Assembly (NCBI GenBank): GCA_028277225.1
Contig: JANQHB010000037.1
Location: 62,001 to 126,000, forward strand
Direction of reading: 5' to 3'
DNA from: Chlorobium sp.
GTDB taxonomy: Bacteria; Bacteroidota; Chlorobiia; Chlorobiales; Chlorobiaceae
Length of the DNA: 64,000 nucleotides
The translations under genes were made by a program, and so were the position numbers. Below the pieces are notes generated by a model. That model saw nothing but the letters and a program-made list of their open reading frames with translations. It had not been told where the DNA came from and searched no databases. Of this stretch, positions 44,034 to 51,540 are shown in pieces. Position 1 is the stretch's first letter; each line of letters opens with the position of its first letter.

Positions 44034-45659
44034 TGTGCTTTCTCCGCCCGTTTTCCCTCTGAAAAACAGTGCAACCACGAGGAACAGCCCTGAAACGGCC
44101 ACCGCAATTTTTGCAAAGAGATCCGGATGTGTCGTGTAAAAGGTCATGGCACGGCTCCGTTCAACTTCAGCAGTGAGTGAGGTTCGTTGCCACCACGGAA
44201 CATCAGCGTAGACTCTTCCGAACCTGTCAATAAACTGCGACACACCGGTATTGGCGCACCTGGCCATGGAACGCCTGTTCTCGATACAGCGAAACCGGGC
44301 GATAGCGGCATGCTGGTAAGGCCCGTAGGATTTCTCATACCAGCCGTCGTTGGTTATCACCGTGAGGAACTCGGCTCCCCTCCTGACAAACTCTGCAACA
44401 AGACCCGGGAAAATCGATTCGTAACAGATGCTGTTTGCTGTTTTGACCTGATGACCCGAAGACGTACTGAATTCCATGATCGTCCAGTCTTCCCCTTTTC
44501 CCCAACTGCTTATTCCTGCAAGGGAAAACGTCAGATTGTCGAGCCACGGGAAATATTCCATGTAAGGAACCCGTTCTGCAAAAGGAACCAGCTTCCTTTT
44601 TCTATAGACCTGCGGACCGGTATGATCGTCAGAAACGAGCATCGAGGCATTGTATGCCTGATAGTAGTGCTCTTTCGCGGGATCATACTTGTAGAGATAC
44701 TCCTTGCCTGCCACGTCATCGTCACTGAATGAAACGATATCGGAAAAACCGGACAGAAGAGACGCATTCCAGCGTAGCATTCTGATTCTGAGATACTCGA
44801 AATAGGGTGCGTTCTTTTCGTTGAGAATGTAGAACGGTATCGCGGTTTCCGGCCAGATCACCAGGTCCGCCCTGCTGTTTTTCATCGCCCTGTCTGTCTG
44901 GCTGAAATAAAGCCGCATGACATCATGAGCCGAATACAACTGCCATTTGTCAAGCGGATTGATGTTGGGCTGGATCAGAGACACCCTGATATCCGGCAGG
45001 GATTCACCAGCCTCACGATCGGTAAAAACAGCATATGAATAACCAAAGGAAAAAAGGACCATCAGGGCCAGTATTGCAGCATGCAGCACGATCCCTTTCC
45101 GGTACCGGAACCTGAACCAGATATCGACAGCAATGACATTGAAACAGAGAAGCCAGAAACTGACCCCCCAGACACCGGTGATATCTGCATACTGAATCAT
45201 ACCGGTGAACAGTGCCTGGGAATTACCGAAAACAAGCCAGCCAAGCGAGAGATCCTGAAGCATATAGAGCCACTCCCAGGCCACCCAGAAAAAAGGGAGG
45301 CCGAAAAGCGCGTAATGGTATCCCATGCGTCTTTTCAGCATGAAAAACACTACGAGGGGAATTGTCAGAAAAAACGCCTGGGCGATCACGGTCAGCACTC
45401 CTCCGGGTAGCGTTGCATAACAGACCCACCAGAGCGTGATTGTACAATATAGCAGCATGGCGGAATAGACCCGCCCGTAAAACGTTCTGAACGAGATGTC
45501 ATCACGGAGTGAAACAAGAAGCGGCACAAGCGCGACCCAGGCAAGTGAATCGAGCCTGATGAAAGGATAGCTCGGAAAAGAGACCCCGAGCAGGAAACCG
45601 CTCAGCACCGGCAGACCGTATCCGTGGAATCCCTTGATAGAAACAGATGAACGTGGCAT
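44028..45659 (-). CDS. lnt: Apolipoprotein N-acyltransferase
   Basis: Lnt adds the third acyl chain to outer-membrane lipoproteins in the inner membrane. The 543-residue protein has N-terminal membrane helices (to about 220) and a periplasmic nitrilase-like domain with the triad in WPETAIPFYIL (Glu), KRKLVPFAERVPY (Lys) and NSICYESIFPGLV (Cys), and a final membrane anchor. The end overlaps the sigma-54 activator by six bases on the opposite strand. A LolD-type gene elsewhere in the window would work downstream in the same pathway. Confidence 0.94.
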   Translation of the reverse strand: MPRSSVSIKGFHGYGLPVLSGFLLGVSFPSYPFIRLDSLAWVALVPLLVSLRDDISFRTFYGRVYSAMLLYCTITLWWVCYATLPGGVLTVIAQAFFLTIPLVVFFMLKRRMGYHYALFGLPFFWVAWEWLYMLQDLSLGWLVFGNSQALFTGMIQYADITGVWGVSFWLLCFNVIAVDIWFRFRYRKGIVLHAAILALMVLFSFGYSYAVFTDREAGESLPDIRVSLIQPNINPLDKWQLYSAHDVMRLYFSQTDRAMKNSRADLVIWPETAIPFYILNEKNAPYFEYLRIRMLRWNASLLSGFSDIVSFSDDDVAGKEYLYKYDPAKEHYYQAYNASMLVSDDHTGPQVYRKRKLVPFAERVPYMEYFPWLDNLTFSLAGISSWGKGEDWTIMEFSTSSGHQVKTANSICYESIFPGLVAEFVRRGAEFLTVITNDGWYEKSYGPYQHAAIARFRCIENRRSMARCANTGVSQFIDRFGRVYADVPWWQRTSLTAEVERSRAMTFYTTHPDLFAKIAVAVSGLFLVVALFFRGKTGGESTL

Positions 45660-45953
45660 CCGGTTCAGTATTGATATTGCAGATATCGACGGCTCAAAAA
45701 TAGCAAAAACAGGAGATATATCGGCAACGGAATGCGGGGGCGTGCATCACAGTGTCCCGGAGACAGAAAAGCAGGCTATCGCCATGAAAAAGAAGTACAA
45801 AGGGAGGGCTGTAAGGGGTTGAAAGAGGTATATTTTCTTTTATTTATTTGTTTTTATTCTTTAATTTGTTTCAAGCTGTTATTTAACAGGAATTACCAGC
45901 ATACCGACAATCTGCTGAACGATTTCTCAACGCCACCAAAAAGGAGATTCATT

Positions 45954-47057
45954 ATGGCTCTATTCGGCACAAAAGACACAACAACCGCCCATGCTGATTA
46001 CGAGATTATTCTCGAGGGTGGTTCCAGTTCTTGGGGACAAGTGAAAGGCCGTGCAAAAGTGAACGCACCGGCTGCCCTCCCTTTGCTGCCTGCTGACTGT
46101 AACATCAAGATCGATGCCAAACCTCTTGACAAACAGAATGGTACGGTACGGTTCACAACCGCCATCGAATCCATTGTCGACAGCACCAAAAACACGCTGA
46201 ATGTCGAAGTCGATATTGCCAACGAAACCAAAGACAGAAGAGTTGCCGTTGGTGAAGGAAGCCTTTCGGTTGGCGACTTTTCTCACTCGTTCTCCTTTGA
46301 AGGTTCTGTAGTAAACATGTATTACTACCGTTCGGACGCTGTACGCAGAAATGTTCCGAATCCCATCTACCAGCAGGGTCGTCAGTTCCATGACATTCTT
46401 ATGAGTGTTCCTCTGGAAAACAACGATCTTATCGATACATGGGAAGGATTCCAGCGTTCAATTTCCGGTGGCGGAGCAAACTTCAATGACTGGATCAGGG
46501 AATTCTGGTTTATCGGCCCGGCTTTCACTGCGATCAATGAAGGCGGACAGCGCATCTCACCGATCCAGGTGAACAGTTCCGGTGTCCAGAGCGGCGACAA
46601 AGGCCCGGTCGGCGTTACACGCTGGAAATTCTCGCATGCAGGTTCAGGCATCGTGGATTCCATCTCCCGCTGGTCAGAACTCTTCCCGGTCGAGCAGTTG
46701 AATAAACCTGCTTCTATTGAAGGCGGTTTCCGCTCTGACTCACAGGGTATTGAAGTCAAAGTGGACGGTAACCTTCCGGGCGTATCCCGGGATGCAGGCG
46801 GAGGTCTCCGCAGGGTCCTGAATCATCCGCTTATTCCTCTTGTTCACCATGGCATGGTCGGCAAATTCAACGATTTTGCAGTTGATGCACAGCTTAAGGT
46901 TGTTCTGCCTAAAGGCTACAAAATCCGTTATGCTGCTCCTCAGTTCCGTTCACAGAACCTCGAAGAGTATCGCTGGAGCGGTGGCGCATATGCCAGGTGG
47001 GTTGAACATGTGTGCAAAGGAGGAACAGGCCAGTTTGAAGTGCTGTACGCACAGTAA
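45954..47057 (+). CDS. fmoA: Fenna-Matthews-Olson bacteriochlorophyll a protein
   Basis: FmoA is the trimeric antenna protein that passes excitation energy from the chlorosome baseplate to the reaction centre. It is found in green sulfur bacteria and some phototrophic Acidobacteria. The start at 45954 follows AAGGAGA and gives 367 residues including Met; the longer upstream frame has no coding character. Residues that ligate bacteriochlorophyll are present (numbered with Met as 1): His111, His146, His291, His298, His299 and the Tyr346 region. The sequence MALFGTKDTTTAHADYEIILEGGSSSWGQVKGRAKV is close, from memory, to the Prosthecochloris aestuarii protein. A strong terminator follows at once, so it is probably monocistronic. 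The 294 bases before it are AT-rich just upstream of the gene; I could not assign a promoter. Confidence 0.99.
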   Translation: MALFGTKDTTTAHADYEIILEGGSSSWGQVKGRAKVNAPAALPLLPADCNIKIDAKPLDKQNGTVRFTTAIESIVDSTKNTLNVEVDIANETKDRRVAVGEGSLSVGDFSHSFSFEGSVVNMYYYRSDAVRRNVPNPIYQQGRQFHDILMSVPLENNDLIDTWEGFQRSISGGGANFNDWIREFWFIGPAFTAINEGGQRISPIQVNSSGVQSGDKGPVGVTRWKFSHAGSGIVDSISRWSELFPVEQLNKPASIEGGFRSDSQGIEVKVDGNLPGVSRDAGGGLRRVLNHPLIPLVHHGMVGKFNDFAVDAQLKVVLPKGYKIRYAAPQFRSQNLEEYRWSGGAYARWVEHVCKGGTGQFEVLYAQ

Positions 47058-47080
47058 GCCTTTTTTCCACAGGAAACAGA

Positions 47081-47113
47081 AAAGCCGGTGTCACACAACA
47101 CCGGCTTTTTTTA
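47081..47113 (+). terminator. Rho-independent terminator of fmoA
   Basis: AGCCGGTGT (47083-47091) pairs with ACACCGGCT (47098-47106), followed by TTTTTTTATTG, 24 bases after the fmoA stop. Preceding A-bases give weak function on the other strand too. Confidence 0.9.
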
Positions 47114-47144
47114 TTGACGATCATCTCTCCTTCTTATCCCATTC

Positions 47145-47546
47145 TTATCCCAGCAGTTGCAGAACACCCTCGATCTCTTCTTTTATATCGAGAAGAAGAT
47201 CCTTTCTCCGCTGATGGGCAATCGCATGATTTTTCTTTTCGTGCCCCATCTGTTTTCGAAGCCGCAGGATTTCTTCCGCCTTATCGTCCGAATCGACAGC
47301 TTCGGCATCACCCTTGACTATCTGTGATGCCTTCTCGAGCTTGTAGCCCTGCTCATAGACAAGCCCCTTGATTGTCAGAACCAGGGCAATATCCTTGTTG
47401 GTATACCTTCGATTGTCCCTGGTATCCCTTCCCGGATTCAATTCATTGAAAAACTTTTCCCAGTAGCGCAGGAGATAACTCGGCACTCCGGTAATCCGGC
47501 TGACTTCCCCGATTGAATAGTAGCTCTTGTTGGACTCGAACGGCAT
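47145..47546 (-). CDS. MerR-family transcriptional regulator
   Basis: The protein begins with a MerR winged helix (YYSIGEVSRITGVPSYLLRYWEKFFNELNPGRDTRDNRRYTNKDIALVLTIKGLVYEQGYKLEKASQIV) and a C-terminal coiled coil (EEILRLRKQMGHEKKNHAIAHQRRKDLLLDIKEEIEGVL); it has no obvious effector domain. The frame is open from an ATG at 47582, but a TTGTTG-17-TATAAT promoter at 47589-47617 would start transcription near 47582. The ATG at 47546 is therefore preferred (133 residues, MPFESNKSYYSIGEV). It is convergent with fmoA; the target is unknown. Confidence 0.88.
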   Translation of the reverse strand: MPFESNKSYYSIGEVSRITGVPSYLLRYWEKFFNELNPGRDTRDNRRYTNKDIALVLTIKGLVYEQGYKLEKASQIVKGDAEAVDSDDKAEEILRLRKQMGHEKKNHAIAHQRRKDLLLDIKEEIEGVLQLLG

Positions 47547-47588
47547 AAGCTGGTCGCAAGAAAATGGATAAGGTGCTGACAACCTCTT

Positions 47589-47617
47589 ATTATATCCTAA
47601 ACTGAGCGTTTCAACAA
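47589..47617 (-). promoter_or_regulatory. Promoter-like motif before merR (TTGTTG - 17 - TATAAT), with a second related box 43 bp upstream
   Basis: On the minus strand TTGTTG is followed by spacer AAACGCTCAGTTTAGGA and TATAAT. The inner TGAAACGCTCA (47603-47613) is repeated at 47646-47656, exactly 43 bp away. The spacer matches those before def and the flavodoxin gene. The rest of the gap to 47988 has a hairpin TCCCGACAAGTCGGGA near 47765-47781 and a CAGTTTAGG copy at 47786-47794. Confidence 0.55.
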
Positions 47618-47988
47618 ATGCTCAAAAAAATACATTTACCTGAATTGAGCGTTTCAATACATGCGGCTCTTTATCAGTTTTCATGCTTACCTGACTGGTG
47701 AGGGATACGCTCTTTACAAACACAGTAGAACAGAATATTGTTAAAAAACTTACTATTATAGAGCATCCCGACAAGTCGGGACGCGCAGTTTAGGTAAAAC
47801 CAGTTTTTCTATACTGCCATTTACATGAGCGTTCCTCTGACCTGTCAGGGAAAAAAAGCGCTGGCAAAAACAGCGTTCGCTGACATCCGGACAGCCGCCA
47901 GAAAATGCCGGACATACTTCTTTGCAGGAACCTGGCATGGAGACTGTTCGGGATACATATCCGGGCGTGATAGAGAAAATACAGTGCA

Positions 47989-49746
47989 ATGAATAACCTG
48001 CTGCGTCTAAAAAAATATCTTCTCCGCTACAAGCGTAAACTGCTTCTGGGCTTCATCACGATAATACTGACCAATATTTTTGCAGTTTCCGCACCCAGAT
48101 TTATCGGCAAAGCTATCGATGTTCTGCAATCCCGATTTGTCATAGAGGATGTTCTCTTCAACGTCGGCCTCTATATACTGTTTGCCGCACTTGGCAGCCT
48201 GTTCCTGTATATGGTTCGTCAAAACGTTATCGTGACGTCCCGTATGATTGAGTATGACCTGAAAAACGATTATTACGCGCATCTCCAGAAACTTTCAAGA
48301 GACTTCTATAACTCGACGAATACAGGTGACCTCATTGCCCGCGGCACCAATGACCTCAATGCGGTAAGAGACTTTCTCGGACCGGGGATCATGTATTCAA
48401 TCAATACGTTTTTCCGCCTTCTCTTTGCCATTATTGCAATGCTGACGATCTCCCCCCTCCTCACCCTGCTTGCACTTCTCCCTGCACCTTTTTTCAGTTA
48501 CGCAGTCTACAGAATCGGCAAGTCGATACAGAAACGGACAAAAAGCATTCAGGAAAGTTATGCCGACATAACCTCGCTCCTCCAGGAAAACATATCAGGC
48601 ATCAGGGTCATCAGGAATTATACCAGGGAAAGCCATGAAACCGGCAAGTTCCGGGACCTGAACGAAACCTACTTCGCTAAAAACCTTTCTCTTGCAAAAC
48701 TTCAGGCATTGTTTTTTGCAATCCTGACTGCACTTTTGGCCCTTTCCCTGATCCCGGTGATCTGGATTGGCGGTATCAGTGTTGTCAACGGAACCATGAC
48801 AATCGGCGGCATAGCGCAATTTGTGATCTATGTCAGCATGCTCAGCTGGCCGATCATCTCTATTGGCTGGGTGACCAATATCATTCAGAAAGCCGCCTCC
48901 GCCCAGACCCGCATAAACGAGATATTCGATGCAGAACCGATCATCACCGATGCCCTTGCAACAGATAATCTGCCCGATACCATTCACGGAGAAATCGAGT
49001 TCAGAGACGTTTCTTTTCACTACCCTCTTAACGAGAAGCAAAACATTCTTGCCAATCTTTCCTTTACCATCGAAGCCGGCAGTAAAGTAGCCGTTGTAGG
49101 AGCCACCGGTTCAGGAAAAACATCTCTTGTCAATCTCATCCCGCGTCTTTATGACCCTGTCAGCGGCAAGGTACTCATTGACGGAAAGGATATTCGCACA
49201 ATTCCACTGACCGATCTGAGAACCCATATCGGCTTCGTACCGCAAACAAATTTTGTCTTTTCCGATACCATAGCAAACAATATCAATTACGGCACCGCTG
49301 CAGTTGACGACCAACTTGACGCAGTCATAGAGTCAAGCCGGATCGCAAATATCCATGACGATATCATGGACTTTCCCGATGGCTTTGAAACCATGCTGGG
49401 TGAAAAAGGCATCAACCTTTCAGGTGGGCAGAAACAGCGAACCTGTATCGCAAGGGCTCTTGCCTGGAAGCCGGAGATCCTGATCCTGGACGATGCGCTC
49501 TCTGCAGTAGACACCAGTACTGAAGCCGGAATATTCGAGGCGCTGCTTGAAAAGCTTCCCGATACGACACTTGTCCTTATCAGCCACAGGATATCGACGG
49601 TAAAAAACTGTGACCGGGTTATCGTTCTGCATGAAGGCAATGTCGCCGAAACCGGCCCACACGAAGAGCTGTTGGCAAAAAACGGCATCTACGCCAAACT
49701 CTACACCCAGCAGCTGCTTGAAGACGAAATACAGTCGATCAATTGA
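47989..49746 (+). CDS. ABC exporter half-transporter (MsbA/multidrug type)
   Basis: The 585-residue protein has six membrane helices in the first 320 residues, with MIEYDLKNDYYAHLQKLSRDFYNSTNTGDLIARGTNDLNAVRDFLGPG, the coupling-helix region typical of type IV ABC exporters. The ATPase domain has Walker A VGATGSGKTSL, signature LSGGQKQRTCIARAL, Walker B ILILDDALSAVD and switch His LISHRIST. It should work as a dimer exporting a lipid or hydrophobic compound; the substrate is not clear. It is closer in pattern to YheI/BmrA-type drug exporters than to strict MsbA. Confidence 0.9.
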   Translation: MNNLLRLKKYLLRYKRKLLLGFITIILTNIFAVSAPRFIGKAIDVLQSRFVIEDVLFNVGLYILFAALGSLFLYMVRQNVIVTSRMIEYDLKNDYYAHLQKLSRDFYNSTNTGDLIARGTNDLNAVRDFLGPGIMYSINTFFRLLFAIIAMLTISPLLTLLALLPAPFFSYAVYRIGKSIQKRTKSIQESYADITSLLQENISGIRVIRNYTRESHETGKFRDLNETYFAKNLSLAKLQALFFAILTALLALSLIPVIWIGGISVVNGTMTIGGIAQFVIYVSMLSWPIISIGWVTNIIQKAASAQTRINEIFDAEPIITDALATDNLPDTIHGEIEFRDVSFHYPLNEKQNILANLSFTIEAGSKVAVVGATGSGKTSLVNLIPRLYDPVSGKVLIDGKDIRTIPLTDLRTHIGFVPQTNFVFSDTIANNINYGTAAVDDQLDAVIESSRIANIHDDIMDFPDGFETMLGEKGINLSGGQKQRTCIARALAWKPEILILDDALSAVDTSTEAGIFEALLEKLPDTTLVLISHRISTVKNCDRVIVLHEGNVAETGPHEELLAKNGIYAKLYTQQLLEDEIQSIN

Positions 49747-49803
49747 TAGGTAATGGGAAATAGGTAATGGTAAGAAAGGAATAGCGCACTTTGTGCGCAG
49801 TAG

Positions 49804-49831
49804 CCAGGAGTAGCTCACTTCGTTCGCAGGA
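49804..49831. repeat. 26-bp dispersed repeat, copy 2 (inverted)
   Basis: The reverse complement matches 54919-54944 over about 26 bases and 41255-41280 with one difference. It is next to a GCGCACTTTGTGCGC palindrome at 49785-49799. Confidence 0.75.
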
Positions 49832-49866
49832 GTCAGAAAGGGGAAAACACAACAACTGTCATACGC

Positions 49867-49935
49867 ACCATGGGCGGGGTTTAAAAGCTTCGTTTAAACC
49901 GACCTCCGTACGGGCGGGTTTGAAACCCGCCCCTA
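49867..49935. repeat. GC-rich REP-like palindromic element
   Basis: The stretch includes a perfect inverted repeat GGGCGGGTTTGAAACCCGCCC near 49913-49933 in two arms, preceded by a degenerate arm GGGCGGGGTTTAAA (49871 onwards). It is intergenic and resembles bacterial REP/BIME-type hairpins. Confidence 0.6.
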
Positions 49936-50007
49936 CATTCTCCTTACTCAGCATTCGTTGCTCAGATAATAAATGACCTAAAAGACGGAAAGGACAAAAA
50001 TGACGAA

Positions 50008-50108
50008 GAAATGCCGAATCCTCCCCTGGCTCAGCTTTTAGACGTTTTATCCTATTCACGATTTACGAATCACGATTCACTATTCACAAATCACGATTCA
50101 CGAATCAC
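50008..50108. repeat. Dispersed intergenic repeat, copy B (inverted copy of 41074-41160)
   Basis: Reading ATGCCGAATCCTCCCCTGGC, then AGCTTTTAGACG, TTTATCC and iterated ATTCACGAATCACG units, it is the reverse complement of 41074-41160. The two copies bound about 9 kb that contains fmoA in inverted orientation. Confidence 0.8.
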
Positions 50109-51540
50109 GCCCTCCCCCCAGCTCCCGCATCTGCCGGATCAGGTCTTTTCTTGACAGATTGTACATGTGCACATAAAACAGATTGAACATGAGTACGGCA
50201 CTTCTGAGCGTTGGCGCGTTGAGAGCCCGTTTAAAGGCATTTCCTGCCGTGAAGACACGTTTTGTCAGATCGGTATAGCTTGGAATAAACTGGTCAAGAG
50301 GAATTTTTTTCGGCCGATAGAGCATTTCCTGCCCCCAAGAAAAACGAAATGCATCATGATCTTCCCGGTCATGAAGCAAACGTTTTTCCTCGGCAAGCCG
50401 GTCGAATACCGCCGTTCCAGGCACCGGGCGAAGAAGATTGATTCCGGGAACATCTATACCGGTCTTTTCCAGAAATGCCTCGATAGCATCGGTCTCCTGG
50501 ACCGTATCCTCATCGAGCCCGTAGATAAAGCTCCCGTAAACACAGATTCCAGCATCGCGAATATTCCGGATACAGGCTGCCTGTCGATCCTGCGGATTAT
50601 GAAATTTGTTATGAGCACGATTACTTTCCTCTGCAAGACTTTCGATACCGACCAGAAGCGCACCGCAACCGGACCGTGAAAAAACATCGAGCAGTCTGCT
50701 GTTTTCGCCAAGCCTTGTCGTCGCCTGGCCGACCCACCTGATGTCGAAAGGAACCAGTTCCCTGAAAAGTCTTTCTGCATACTCCTCGTCAGCATTCACC
50801 GTATCGTCGAGAATAAAGAATATCCGCCTGTCTTCCCTGAGATATCGTTCCACCTCATGAACAACATCGGGTATCGGCCTGTGCCTGATCCTGTGACCAT
50901 TCATGACGTGAACTGTGCAGAAATCACAACTGTAGGGACAGCCCCGGGTCGTCTGCACAACGTTTGTCGTGAAATAGTTGCCTGGGACCAGCGCTTTTTT
51001 TTCAACCTGCGGTCTGCAGGAAAGATCAGGCAGGTCAGTGACACGGTATTCTTTTTGAAGCCGGTCATGGCGGAGATCACTGAGAACGTTTTGCCAGATT
51101 TCATCCGCCTCCCCGATAACAAGCACATCTGCATGATCACGGCACCGTTCGGGAAATACCGTCACATAAGGGCCACCAAGAGCGACCCTGATGCCTCTCT
51201 CCTGCAAAAGGGCAGACAGTTCGAATGCGGGCTTCACCGCTCCGGTCTGAACGCTGATACCGACAAGGTCCCACTGCCGTTCAAGGGGAAACTGCTCAAA
51301 ACGAAGATCACAGATGTGCTGTTCGACACCCGGCTCGTCGATTGAACTCAGAATCATCAGGGAAAGAGGAGGAATGGCAAACTGGGCACGCTTGATGATC
51401 TGCTTCAGGACACGGTCTTTCAAGCCATGGAAATAACCTTTCCTTTCAGTATCTCCCAGAAGAGACGGACCGTCGACGCCGCTGTCGGAAGGAACAAAAA
51501 CAAGCAATACCGATCGATCTTGTACTCCGGGCTCAATCAC
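50098..51540 (-). CDS. B12-binding radical SAM protein
   Basis: The 480-residue protein has an N-terminal cobalamin-type Rossmann domain (VGISVQTGAVKPAFELSALLQERGIRVALGGPYVTVFPERCRDHADVLVIGEADEIW) and a radical S-adenosylmethionine core with the cluster motif TRGCPYSCDFC. The C-terminal domain is helical (YRPKKIPLDQFIPSYTDLTKRVF). Such enzymes methylate or rearrange unreactive carbons; in green sulfur bacteria relatives modify bacteriochlorophyll side chains (BchE, BchQ, BchR) or hopanoids. I cannot say which of these, if any, it is. It starts with GTG and overlaps the mutS stop by eight bases, implying coupled translation. Confidence 0.88.
   Translation of the reverse strand: MIEPGVQDRSVLLVFVPSDSGVDGPSLLGDTERKGYFHGLKDRVLKQIIKRAQFAIPPLSLMILSSIDEPGVEQHICDLRFEQFPLERQWDLVGISVQTGAVKPAFELSALLQERGIRVALGGPYVTVFPERCRDHADVLVIGEADEIWQNVLSDLRHDRLQKEYRVTDLPDLSCRPQVEKKALVPGNYFTTNVVQTTRGCPYSCDFCTVHVMNGHRIRHRPIPDVVHEVERYLREDRRIFFILDDTVNADEEYAERLFRELVPFDIRWVGQATTRLGENSRLLDVFSRSGCGALLVGIESLAEESNRAHNKFHNPQDRQAACIRNIRDAGICVYGSFIYGLDEDTVQETDAIEAFLEKTGIDVPGINLLRPVPGTAVFDRLAEEKRLLHDREDHDAFRFSWGQEMLYRPKKIPLDQFIPSYTDLTKRVFTAGNAFKRALNAPTLRSAVLMFNLFYVHMYNLSRKDLIRQMRELGGGRDS

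Noticed and set aside
45732..45953. N-terminal extension of FmoA in the long open frame
   Set aside because: The ribosome site AAGGAGA and the family N-terminus MALFGTKDTT fix the start at 45954.
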